From NCBI GenBank assembly GCA_937995735.1, contig CALKIZ010000032.1:1-64000 (forward strand): DNA of 64,000 nucleotides, given 5' to 3'. The stretch is from an uncultured Neomegalonema sp. (GTDB taxonomy: Bacteria > Pseudomonadota > Alphaproteobacteria > Rhodobacterales > Rhodobacteraceae). The notes under the pieces were generated by a model. The model saw only the letters and a list, made by a program, of their open reading frames with translations. It did not search any database and was not told the DNA's origin. The position numbers and the translations under genes are program-made. Shown here one piece after another: positions 49,234 to 58,155 of this stretch (its first letter is position 1; each line of letters opens with the position of its first letter).

Positions 49234-50220
49234 ATGTTGTCACGTTTGACTTCGGCGATTGCACTTTGTGCAGCCATGACTGTTGCATCTACCGCAAGTG
49301 CGAAGGAACTTCGCCTGTCTCACCAATGGTCGACAAAAGATGTCCGCCACCAAGTTGCGCAAATCGTTGCTGATGCGGTTGAGGCCGCTGATGTCGATCT
49401 GAAGATTAAGATTTTTCCGTCAAAATCGCTGTTCAAACCGCGCGAGCAATATAAGCCTCTGTCGCGTGGTCAGCTTGATATGTCCGTCTTTCCGCTTGCG
49501 TATGCAGCTGGGCAACGGCCAGCGTATAACCTGACCTTGATGCCGGGATTGGTAAAGAACCACGACCACGCTGCGCGTCTCAACTATTCGCCATTCATGG
49601 AAGCTCTACAGGAGCAAATGGCGGAAGACGACGTGATGGTTCTCGTTCACGGGTATTTGGCTGGCGGTTTTGTCGGCAAAGATGGCTGCATCACAAAGCC
49701 TGAGCACGCGAAAGGCTTGCAAATGCGCGCGGCAGGTAAAGCGTTTGAGCAAATGTTGGCGGGTGCAGGCGCGTCGATTGCGTCGATGGCATCGTCCGAA
49801 CTTTATAACGCGATCCAAACCGGCGTTCTGCAAGGCGCGAATACGTCGTCTTCCAGCTTTGTCAGCTTCCGTATTTTTGAACAGGTCAAGTGCTATACAC
49901 CGGCTTCCGATGTGGCCTTGTGGTTCATGTACCAACCGTTGCTGATGAACAAAGCGACATTTGACGATTTGACCCCTGCACAACAGGCTGCCTTGAAAGC
50001 AGCGGGCCGTGCGGCAGAAGCCTTTTATCTGCAACAAGGTAAAGAGGCGGATGCAAAGTCTACTGCTGTTTTCAAAGAAAACGGCGTTGAGATCGCAAAC
50101 ATGACTGAAGAAGATTTCAATGCATGGCGTGATCTTGCCAAGGAAACCTCCTACAAAAACTTCCTTGAAGGAAATCCTGAAGGTCAAAAGCTGATCGACC
50201 TCGCGCTTGACGTCGAGTGA
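49234..50220 (+). CDS. dctP: TRAP transporter substrate-binding protein (malonate-type candidate)
   Basis: Signal peptide MLSRLTSAIALCAAMTVASTASA after GGGAGGAATACC; LRLSHQWSTKDVRHQVAQIVADAVEAADVDLKIKIFPSKSLFKPREQYKPLSRGQLDMSVFPLAYA. Confidence 0.9.
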   Translation: MLSRLTSAIALCAAMTVASTASAKELRLSHQWSTKDVRHQVAQIVADAVEAADVDLKIKIFPSKSLFKPREQYKPLSRGQLDMSVFPLAYAAGQRPAYNLTLMPGLVKNHDHAARLNYSPFMEALQEQMAEDDVMVLVHGYLAGGFVGKDGCITKPEHAKGLQMRAAGKAFEQMLAGAGASIASMASSELYNAIQTGVLQGANTSSSSFVSFRIFEQVKCYTPASDVALWFMYQPLLMNKATFDDLTPAQQAALKAAGRAAEAFYLQQGKEADAKSTAVFKENGVEIANMTEEDFNAWRDLAKETSYKNFLEGNPEGQKLIDLALDVE

Positions 50221-50380
50221 TCGGGTAACGGCTTTACGGTCATATATTGTAAATCGGGTATGTCCGCATTCGCGAGCATCCCCTTTTTCGTGAACAACAA
50301 GCGTCTATTTTTACCTGTAACTGGCCCTGCTCGTGCGGGAATGGCGCGAATATTTAAATATCCGATAGATCGGGACATTC

Positions 50381-50947
50381 ATGTCTGCACCCACCGTATT
50401 GAAAGTCGCCAAAGATGGCGGCAATCTGTTTCTTCGCGTCGTTGGCTGGCTCTCGACGCTGTGCGGCATCATTGCCGCCTTTCTGATTGTCGGGGCCATC
50501 GGATTGACCTGTCAGATGCTCTACATCCGCTTTTGGTTGGGCGAATCTACGATTTGGCAGACGGAGACGGTTACCTTCATGATGGTCGGGGCGACGCTGA
50601 TCGGGTTGCCTTATGTCCAACGGTTGCGCGGGCATGTGAATGTCGATTTGATCCCGCTGATGCTGCCGCGCGGTCTGCGTAAGCTGCTCGCGATTGTCGT
50701 TTTGGCGGCATCCGTGGTGATCATCGGGATGATGGTTTGGTACGGCTGGGATATGTTCCACACCGCGTATGCGCGTAACTGGACTTCGGACTCGGTTTGG
50801 GGGCCAAAACTGTGGCCAATCTATCTGACGGTTCCGGTCGGGTTGGGGTTGTTGATGCTTCAACTCATTGCTGATTTGGTTGCGACCATCAAAGACATCG
50901 AAGAACCCTTTTCCCTCGAAGCTGAAACGAGCGGAGGAGAGGGCTGA
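50381..50947 (+). CDS. dctQ: TRAP transporter small permease (DctQ)
   Basis: GLTCQMLYIRFWLGESTIWQTETVTFMMVGATLIGLPYVQRLRGHVNVDLI; overlaps dctM start by 1 nt. Confidence 0.88.
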   Translation: MSAPTVLKVAKDGGNLFLRVVGWLSTLCGIIAAFLIVGAIGLTCQMLYIRFWLGESTIWQTETVTFMMVGATLIGLPYVQRLRGHVNVDLIPLMLPRGLRKLLAIVVLAASVVIIGMMVWYGWDMFHTAYARNWTSDSVWGPKLWPIYLTVPVGLGLLMLQLIADLVATIKDIEEPFSLEAETSGGEG

Positions 50948-52284
50948 TGGACCCGCTTATTCTCGGTGCGCTGATCGGGATCTTTACGATCCTCATTCTC
51001 TTTTCCGGTGTTTCTGTCGCCATTGGATTGTTGATGGTGTCGGCGGGATTTTTGTTCTTTTTCAATCCGCGCGATTTGGAACTGATCCCTGAATTGTTTT
51101 TCGGAAAGCTCGATAATTTCGCGCTGCTCTCGATCCCTATGTTTATCATTATGGGAGCGGCCATTGCATCAACACGGGCTGGTGCGGATTTGTATGAGGC
51201 GCTGGACCGTTGGCTTACCCGTATTCCCGGCGGCCTTGTGATTTCGAACCTTGGAGCCTGTGCGCTTTTTGCCGCGATGTCTGGGTCCAGCCCTGCGACC
51301 TGCGCGGCCATTGGTAAGATGGGCATCCCTGAGATGCGCAAGCGCGGGTTTCCTGATGGCGTTGCCGCCGGGTCTATTGCTGCGGGTGGCACGCTCGGTA
51401 TTCTGATCCCGCCTTCTGTGACGATGATCGTTTATGGCATCGCGACGGAGACGTCGATTGGTCGTCTGTTTTTAGCCGGAGTTTTTCCGGGTCTGTTGCT
51501 TGTCGCATTATTCATGGCGTGGTCGATCTATTCCACTGCGCGCAGCGGATCAGGGGATGCGCTGGCCGGGCGGTCTTTTTCGTGGAAGCAAAAGTTTGAA
51601 GTTCTGCCCCGTGTCGTTCCGTTCTTGTTGGTGATCCTCGGCGTGCTTTACAGCATGTATGGCGGTATCGCGACACCATCGGAGACGGCTGCGATTGGGG
51701 CGCTGCTGTGTATGGTTCTTGCGGTCGTCATTTATCGCATGTGGAACCCGCAAGAAATTTGGGTCGTCCTGAGAGATTCCACCCGTGAAAGCGTGATGAT
51801 TTTATTCATCATCGGTGCGGCGGGTGTGTTCGCCTATATGCTGTCTTCTCTGCAAGTCACTCAAAGTATTGCGGAGTGGATCGGTACGCTTGATATTAAT
51901 CGCTGGACGCTGATGCTGGCGGTGAATCTGTTCCTATTGGTCGCAGGATTCTTTTTGCCCCCCGTTGCTGTCATCGTCATGGCGGCTCCGATCCTGCTGC
52001 CGATCTTGCTAAAAGCAGGCTTTGGCGCGGAGGGCGACCCGTATGATGCGTATTGGTTCGCAGTCGTGCTGACGATCAATATGGAGATTGGTTTGATCTC
52101 TCCGCCTGTCGGCCTCAATCTTTACGTCATTAATGGCATCGCGCCGGACATCAAGCTGAAGACGATCCTGCTCGGATCGTTGCCTTATGTCGGCTGTATG
52201 GTGTTGGCAATTATCATCTTGTGTATCTTCCCGCAGATTGCGACATGGTTGCCTGAAGTGGTTATGGGTAAGGTTATCGGATGA
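50947..52284 (+). CDS. dctM: TRAP transporter large permease (DctM)
   Basis: ALLSIPMFIIMGAAIASTRAGADLYEALDRWLTRIPGGL; GILIPPSVTMIVYGIATETSIGRLF. Confidence 0.93.
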   Translation: MDPLILGALIGIFTILILFSGVSVAIGLLMVSAGFLFFFNPRDLELIPELFFGKLDNFALLSIPMFIIMGAAIASTRAGADLYEALDRWLTRIPGGLVISNLGACALFAAMSGSSPATCAAIGKMGIPEMRKRGFPDGVAAGSIAAGGTLGILIPPSVTMIVYGIATETSIGRLFLAGVFPGLLLVALFMAWSIYSTARSGSGDALAGRSFSWKQKFEVLPRVVPFLLVILGVLYSMYGGIATPSETAAIGALLCMVLAVVIYRMWNPQEIWVVLRDSTRESVMILFIIGAAGVFAYMLSSLQVTQSIAEWIGTLDINRWTLMLAVNLFLLVAGFFLPPVAVIVMAAPILLPILLKAGFGAEGDPYDAYWFAVVLTINMEIGLISPPVGLNLYVINGIAPDIKLKTILLGSLPYVGCMVLAIIILCIFPQIATWLPEVVMGKVIG

Positions 52285-53807
52285 CGAACACTCTGTTTGA
52301 TGGTCTTTTTGCAGATGTGAAACCAGAGCGGGCTTTTGCCGAGATACCGGGGGAGGGTGATGCGCCCTCGCGCTGGTACACTTACGCGCATATTGAGCAG
52401 GTCACAGCGCGTTTTGCGGCAACCTTGGCGGCGCGCGGGGTCAAGCCGGGGGATCGTGTCGCCGCGCAGATCCCAAAATCTATCGAAGCGCTTATGCTCT
52501 ATCTCGCAACGGTGCGGGCCGGAGCGATCTTTCTTCCTTTGAATACTGCCTATACTGCGGCTGAGGTGGATTATTTTATCGGGGATGCCGAGCCGAAACT
52601 GTTCTTGTGTGATCCGAAGTCTCTCGACGGGTATATTGGTATTGCAGAGAAATACCGCGTTCATCTCGATAGCTTTGGCGTTTGGCGCTCGCCCGAGGTG
52701 AGTGCGGGAACCTTTTTTGATTTTGCGGAGGCGCAAACTGGTACTTTTGATACCGTGCCGCGTGCGCCCGAAGACCTTGCAGCGATCCTTTATACGTCTG
52801 GCACAACAGGACGTTCAAAAGGCGCGATGCTGTCGCACAAAAATCTGCTCTCAAATGCGGAAACCTTGGCAGAGGAATGGCGCTTTACCGAAGATGATGT
52901 GCTGCTTCATGCTTTGCCGATCTATCATACGCACGGATTGTTCGTGGCGAGCAACACGGTGATGAAAACCGGCGGGCAGATGATCTTTATGTCCAAATTC
53001 GACGCAGATGCGGTTGTGAAGAACTTACCCAATGCAACGTCGATGATGGGTGTGCCGACCTTTTATACGCGCCTGCTTGCGCATTATGGCTTCACGAAAC
53101 AAGTGACCGAGCATATGCGGTTGTTTACGTCAGGGTCTGCTCCGTTGTTGGCGGAGACGCATCGCGAATTTGAAGCGCGAACAGGGCATCGTATCCTTGA
53201 GCGTTACGGCATGACCGAGACGAATATGAATACCTCTAATCCTTATGATGGAGAGCGCCGCGCCGGTACGGTCGGCTTTCCATTGCCGGGGGTTGAATTA
53301 CGCATAGTGGATGAAAACGCGCAACCCGTTACGAAAGGCGAAATCGGGACCATAGAAGTGCGCGGCGACAATGTTTGCCAAGGCTATTGGCGGATGCCGG
53401 AGAAGACAAAGGAAGAAATGCGCGAGGACGGTTTCTTTATTACCGGTGATCTTGGGATGGAAGACGAAGACGGTTATGTCGTCGTTGTCGGGCGCGGCAA
53501 AGACCTTATCATTACCGGTGGCTTTAACGTCTATCCCAAAGAAATCGAGAGCGTGATTGATGATCTGCCCGGCGTGACTGAATCCGCCGTCATCGGCGCA
53601 CCGCATCCTGATTTTGGTGAAGGGGTTGTTGCCGTTGTTGTCGGTGAAGGTGACGAAGACGCAATCCTCTCTGCGCTCGCCGATAAACTCGCCAAGTTCA
53701 AACAGCCGAAGCGGGTTTTCTTCGTTGATGCGCTGCCCCGGAATACGATGGGTAAAGTGCAAAAAAATATATTGCGCGATAGCTATAAAAGGCTCTTTGT
53801 TCGATGA
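52281..53807 (+). CDS. matB: Malonyl-CoA synthetase (MatB-like, AMP-binding)
   Basis: GDRVAAQIPKSIEALMLYLATVRAGAIFLPLNTAYTAAEVDYFIGDAEPKLFLCDP; LYTSGTTGRSKGAMLSHKNL; YGMTETNMNTSNPYDGERRAGTVGFPLPGVELRI. Confidence 0.9.
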   Translation: MTNTLFDGLFADVKPERAFAEIPGEGDAPSRWYTYAHIEQVTARFAATLAARGVKPGDRVAAQIPKSIEALMLYLATVRAGAIFLPLNTAYTAAEVDYFIGDAEPKLFLCDPKSLDGYIGIAEKYRVHLDSFGVWRSPEVSAGTFFDFAEAQTGTFDTVPRAPEDLAAILYTSGTTGRSKGAMLSHKNLLSNAETLAEEWRFTEDDVLLHALPIYHTHGLFVASNTVMKTGGQMIFMSKFDADAVVKNLPNATSMMGVPTFYTRLLAHYGFTKQVTEHMRLFTSGSAPLLAETHREFEARTGHRILERYGMTETNMNTSNPYDGERRAGTVGFPLPGVELRIVDENAQPVTKGEIGTIEVRGDNVCQGYWRMPEKTKEEMREDGFFITGDLGMEDEDGYVVVVGRGKDLIITGGFNVYPKEIESVIDDLPGVTESAVIGAPHPDFGEGVVAVVVGEGDEDAILSALADKLAKFKQPKRVFFVDALPRNTMGKVQKNILRDSYKRLFVR

Positions 53808-54457
53808 GCGTTAGTTGGAGAAAAAATGTTCGTCGCAGTGAAGGGGGGCCGTTTTATAAGTTTCAGGGAGTAAGTGTTCCCGCCGCAGTAAAGAGTCTCT
53901 ACGGTTTGCACGACGGAGATGAAATCTCATTGGCTGTGCAGTTTGGTTCGTCTCTCGAAGTTATCGAGAAACCGCTTACAAGTGGCGGTGAAGTCGCTGT
54001 TGGAAAAGACCTCAATGAACGTCTTCAAAAGTTTGCTAAGCAGTTTCCAACTTCATTCGTTCAGTTTACGCTGACATCTAATAAGGTTCCTGGCGATTTC
54101 CTCTCTCATGATGATCGAAGGCAAAGCCAGATTGAATTTGATCGAGGTGTCGAAAATGCGCGGTCGAATCGAAAATCGCGCCTAGCAAGATTGAAGGCTG
54201 CGCCGAAGATCCCGTTAACAGAAACTGTTACCGTTCAAGTTTACAAACGAAATCCGGATGTAGTCGCGGAACGTCTAGATATCGCGGAAGGTGTGTGTGA
54301 GGATTGCGGAAGCGAAGCTCCTTTTCCCCGCCGTTCAACTGGAGAGCCTTATTTAGAGGTCCACCATATCCATACGTTAGCAGAAGGCGGTCATGATACC
54401 GTTGAAAATACGACAGCGCTCTGTCCAAACTGTCATCGCAAAGCCCATTACGGCTGA
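53804..54457 (+). CDS. HNH endonuclease domain protein with uncharacterised N-terminal region
   Basis: C-terminal zinc-type HNH: CEDCGSEAPFPRRSTGEPYLEVHHIHTLAEGGHDTVENTTALCPNCHRKAHYG; ATGA overlap with the matB stop. Confidence 0.85.
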   Translation: MSVSWRKNVRRSEGGPFYKFQGVSVPAAVKSLYGLHDGDEISLAVQFGSSLEVIEKPLTSGGEVAVGKDLNERLQKFAKQFPTSFVQFTLTSNKVPGDFLSHDDRRQSQIEFDRGVENARSNRKSRLARLKAAPKIPLTETVTVQVYKRNPDVVAERLDIAEGVCEDCGSEAPFPRRSTGEPYLEVHHIHTLAEGGHDTVENTTALCPNCHRKAHYG

Positions 54458-54472
54458 ATTGAAAGCGCTTCA

Positions 54473-55081
54473 ATGTTCTACGAACCGAAAGAAGGCCACG
54501 GCCTTCCACATAATCCCTTCAAGGCCATCGTTGCGCCGCGCCCGATTGCGTGGGTATCGACGCTGAGTGAAGAGGGCGTTCCTAATCTTGCACCGTTCTC
54601 GTTCTTCAACGGCGTCAGTGATGTTCCGCCCATTGTCATGTTTTCCTGTGCGCCGCCCAGTCCATCGCTCAATAAAGACACCCGCGCGAATTGTCTCGCG
54701 ACGAAAGAGTTTGTCATTCACGTCGTTGCACATGAAATGCGGGATGCAATGAATACGTCTTCCGCAGGGTATCCGCCGGAGGTTGACGAGTTCGAGGCGG
54801 CGGGCCTGACGAAGGCGCCTTCGACGCTGATCAAGCCGCCTCGGATTGCTGATGCGCCAGTGGCGATGGAGTGTAGGCTCCACGACTCCCTTGACCTGCC
54901 CGGACCCGACGGCGGGGCTGGTTATACAGTCATCTACGGTGAAGTGATCGGGGTGCATATCGCCGATGCTGCGATCAAAGACGGCAAGTTGGATGTCTCG
55001 GCGTATAATCCGCTCGCACGGCTTGGGTATCATGATTACTCGACAGTTTTTGATACGTTCTCGCTTGTGCGCCCTTCATAG
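54473..55081 (+). CDS. Flavin reductase family protein (FMN-binding split barrel)
   Basis: HNPFKAIVAPRPIAWVSTLSEEGVPNLAPFSFFNGVSDVPPIVMFSCAP. Confidence 0.9.
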   Translation: MFYEPKEGHGLPHNPFKAIVAPRPIAWVSTLSEEGVPNLAPFSFFNGVSDVPPIVMFSCAPPSPSLNKDTRANCLATKEFVIHVVAHEMRDAMNTSSAGYPPEVDEFEAAGLTKAPSTLIKPPRIADAPVAMECRLHDSLDLPGPDGGAGYTVIYGEVIGVHIADAAIKDGKLDVSAYNPLARLGYHDYSTVFDTFSLVRPS

Positions 55082-55235
55082 GTGGTTTCAAAGATAACGG
55101 TTTTGTCAGAAGTTGAAGAGTATTTTTCGCAATAAGTCATTGTTGAGTAAGCACTTTTTACGATCTTATCCGATTATTCATTTTAGGATCGCGGCTTGCA
55201 TTTCATAGGGTTCCGTGGATTTATAAAGCCAGCTC

Positions 55236-55253
55236 AATCCGGCATCCCGGATT
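55236..55253 (+). promoter_or_regulatory. Hairpin AATCCGG-CATC-CCGGATT abutting the soxY Shine-Dalgarno
   Basis: 7-bp perfect stem with 4-nt loop, immediately followed by AGGAGGA and the soxY ATG at 55265. Confidence 0.5.
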
Positions 55254-55264
55254 AGGAGGATCGA

Positions 55265-55717
55265 ATGGCAATTGGATACACACGCCGGAATGTACTGATA
55301 TTCGGTGTCGTGGGCGTGGGAAGCGTCTCGTTTGGCCTCGCGGCTTTAGCCAAAGAGTTAGACACTGAAGAATCCATTGCGGCATTTATCGGCGACGCCG
55401 AAGTGTCGGATGATAAGCTGGACCTGCGCATACCAGAGATTGCCGAGAACGGAAGCTCTGTGCCAGTCGAAGTGAATGCTGAAAGTGCAATGGAAGGTGA
55501 TGACCTCGTTGAAGAAATCGTCATCCTCACAACCGCCAATCCAAACCCCGGTGTTGCAGCTTTTAAATTTAGTGAGCTGTCTGGCAAAGCGCGGGCTTCA
55601 ACCCGTATGCGGTTGGCGCAGACGCAGGATGTTATTGCTCTGGCCCGAATGAAAGACGGTTCGATCCGCCGGACTTCTCGACTGGTCAAGGTCACTGTCG
55701 GCGGATGCGGAGGATAA
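55265..55717 (+). CDS. soxY: Thiosulfate oxidation carrier protein SoxY
   Basis: Tat-like RRNVLIFG N-terminus and C-terminal GGCGG carrier motif. Confidence 0.95.
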   Translation: MAIGYTRRNVLIFGVVGVGSVSFGLAALAKELDTEESIAAFIGDAEVSDDKLDLRIPEIAENGSSVPVEVNAESAMEGDDLVEEIVILTTANPNPGVAAFKFSELSGKARASTRMRLAQTQDVIALARMKDGSIRRTSRLVKVTVGGCGG

Positions 55718-55721
55718 CGAG

Positions 55722-56051
55722 ATGGCGAAGATAAGACCTCGGGTAAAAGTCCCAAAGAAGGCTGCGGCTGGAGAGATCGTTAGAATAAAAACGCTCCTGT
55801 CACATCCAATGGAAAACGGCCATCGTATCGACAACGAGACAGGGGAATTTGTCCCTCAGGACATTATGAATTATTTCTCTGCCAGCTTTAACGGAGAAAA
55901 ATTTTTTGAAGTCGATGTCGAGCCAGCGGTTTCCGCAAATCCATATATCGAGTTTAATTTGAAAGTTCCTGAGAGCGGTACGGTTTCTTTCCATTGGAAG
56001 ACCGAGAATGATGGTGATTTCAATCTCGAGAGAGAGATTAAAGTCGTCTGA
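55722..56051 (+). CDS. soxZ: Thiosulfate oxidation carrier complex protein SoxZ
   Basis: RPRVKVPKKAAAGEIVRIKTLLSHPMENGHRIDNETGEFVPQDIMNYFSASFNGEKFFEVDVEPAVSANPYIEFN. Confidence 0.95.
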   Translation: MAKIRPRVKVPKKAAAGEIVRIKTLLSHPMENGHRIDNETGEFVPQDIMNYFSASFNGEKFFEVDVEPAVSANPYIEFNLKVPESGTVSFHWKTENDGDFNLEREIKVV

Positions 56052-56104
56052 TCTTTGTCACGGAATAAAGTGATGGACGGCCTGCGCCTTGGTGGAGCGA
56101 TGCG

Positions 56105-57790
56105 ATGATCCCACGGCGAGAATTTCTGCAAGCCTCGGTCGCGGCAACTGCTTTGACTGGATTTGGGGGCGGTTGGTCATGTGCGGCGGCACAGCAAACT
56201 CTGACCGAAGATATGCTGATCGACATGCCGAGCGTTGGCAATGTCACATTGATGCATGTCACGGACATTCACGCACAGCTCAAGCCGATATATTTTCGCG
56301 AACCCTCAATCAATCTTGGCGTCGGCGATGCGGCAGGAAAACCGCCGCATGTCTCCGGCAGTGATTTTCTGAAAATGTTCGATTTGGAGCCGGGCAGTCC
56401 TCATGCCTATGCGCTGACCTCAACGGATTTCGCGGTTTTGGCGAAAGATTACGGCAAGATGGGCGGCCTTGACCGTGTGGCGACGGTCCTGAAGCGTATT
56501 CGCGCCGAGAGGCCGCACGCTCTGTTGCTGGATGGCGGCGATACTTGGCATGGAAGCTATACGGCGAACCAGACCAAAGGGCAGGACATGATCACGGTCA
56601 TGAATGCTCTGAAACCCGATGCGATGACGTCTCATTGGGAGTTCACCTATGGCGGCGATTACATCAAAGAGGTGATTGAAGATCTACCGTTCCCGTTTCT
56701 TGGGGCGAATATTTTTGATAAAGAATGGGATGAACCGGCTTTTGAACCAATGCAGATGTTTGAGCGGGGCGGCGTGCAGATTGCTGTTATCGGGCAGGCT
56801 TTTCCGTATCTGCCGATCTCTAATCCAAGCTGGATGTTCCCCGACCTGAGTTTCGGCATTCGCGAACAGCGTTTGCAGGAACTCGTTGACGGCGCTCGGG
56901 AAGAGGGCGCTGGTTTGGTGGTCTTACTGTCGCATAACGGTTTCGATGTTGACCGGAAATTGGCAACCCGTGTGAAAGGCATTGATGTGATCCTGACAGG
57001 TCATAGTCATGATGCGCTGCCAGAACCGGTTCAGGTTGACGAGACGATGGTGATTGCCTCCGGCTCGAATGGTAAGTTTGTCTCGCGGCTCGATTTGGAC
57101 GTTCGGGACGGGAGAATAAGAGATTTCGGCTATCGCCTCATTCCGGTTTTTTCGGATGTCATTGCACCTGATTCAGAAGTGTCTGCATTGATTGATGAGG
57201 TGCGGGGGCCGTATGCGGCGGAGCTACGCCGTGTTATCGGGCAAACGGACGGGGCGCTATACCGGCGTGGGAATTTCAACGGAACATGGGATGACCTAAT
57301 ATGCGATGCGCTTTTATCGCAGCGCGACGCAGAGATTGCTTTGTCGCCGGGCTTTCGTTGGGGGCCGAGCTTGCTGCCCGGTCAGGATATTTGCATTGAA
57401 GACCTGCACAATGTGACGGCCATGACCTATCCGGCGGCGTATCGGAGGCAGATGAGCGGGGCGTCTCTCAAAGGAATCCTTGAGGATGTTTGCGATAATC
57501 TTTTCAACCCCGATCCCTATTATCAACAGGGCGGTGATATGGTTCGGGTTGGTGGTTTGGGGTATCGCGTTGATGTGAAGGCTAAGGCGGGCGAACGCAT
57601 TTCAAACATGACGCATCTCGCGACCGGAAAGCCTATTGATCCGAGCCGCGATTACACTGTGGCGGGGTGGGGCAGTGTTAATGAAGACACAGCAGGCCCG
57701 CCGATTTGGGATGTTCTCGAGGCACATCTGAAAGATGTCGGGACAGTCTCGCCGAAGGCTAACACAGCGGTCGAAATCGTGGCGGACTGA
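56105..57790 (+). CDS. soxB: Thiosulfohydrolase SoxB
   Basis: RREFLQASVAATAL signal; LMHVTDIHAQLKPIYFREPSINLGVG; LDGGDTWHGSYTANQTKGQDM; DVILTGHSHDALPEPV. Confidence 0.95.
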   Translation: MIPRREFLQASVAATALTGFGGGWSCAAAQQTLTEDMLIDMPSVGNVTLMHVTDIHAQLKPIYFREPSINLGVGDAAGKPPHVSGSDFLKMFDLEPGSPHAYALTSTDFAVLAKDYGKMGGLDRVATVLKRIRAERPHALLLDGGDTWHGSYTANQTKGQDMITVMNALKPDAMTSHWEFTYGGDYIKEVIEDLPFPFLGANIFDKEWDEPAFEPMQMFERGGVQIAVIGQAFPYLPISNPSWMFPDLSFGIREQRLQELVDGAREEGAGLVVLLSHNGFDVDRKLATRVKGIDVILTGHSHDALPEPVQVDETMVIASGSNGKFVSRLDLDVRDGRIRDFGYRLIPVFSDVIAPDSEVSALIDEVRGPYAAELRRVIGQTDGALYRRGNFNGTWDDLICDALLSQRDAEIALSPGFRWGPSLLPGQDICIEDLHNVTAMTYPAAYRRQMSGASLKGILEDVCDNLFNPDPYYQQGGDMVRVGGLGYRVDVKAKAGERISNMTHLATGKPIDPSRDYTVAGWGSVNEDTAGPPIWDVLEAHLKDVGTVSPKANTAVEIVAD

Positions 57791-57804
57791 TAGCCCCCAC
57801 CGCT

Positions 57805-58155
57805 TCAGAGGGCAGTCAATGCCGCTTGCGCTTTGGCGTCGAAACCACAAATAACAGTATCGCCGGAGACAAAAACAGGGCGCTTCATTAGGGTTGGATG
57901 TTCGAGGATCAACGCGACCGCTTTTGCGTTGTCGATGCCCTCCTTGTCTGCATCCGATAGCCCGCGCCAAGTTGTGCTGCGCCGGTTGAGGGCAACTTCC
58001 CACCCTAACGCCTCCACAACGGCATTGACCCAACTTGCATCAACTCCATCGGCGCGCACATCGTGGGTTTCGAATGGAACCTCTCTATCCGTCAGCCATT
58101 TCAGTGCTTTTTTGCAGGTGTCGCAGTTCTTAAGAGAGTAAACTTTCATCATCAT
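57805..58155 (-). CDS. ArsC/Spx-like (YffB-type) arsenate reductase family protein
   Basis: KVYSLKNCDTCKKALKWLTDREVPFETHDVRADGVD; LMKRPVFVSGDTVICGFD. Confidence 0.88.
   Translation of the reverse strand: MMMKVYSLKNCDTCKKALKWLTDREVPFETHDVRADGVDASWVNAVVEALGWEVALNRRSTTWRGLSDADKEGIDNAKAVALILEHPTLMKRPVFVSGDTVICGFDAKAQAALTAL

Noticed and set aside
49606-50187. 193-aa minus-strand ORF
   Set aside because: Antisense to the dctP gene at 49234..50220, which has signal peptide and RBS.
50260-50682. 140-aa plus-strand ORF overlapping dctQ
   Set aside because: Out of frame with the well-supported dctQ at 50381..50947; no domain.
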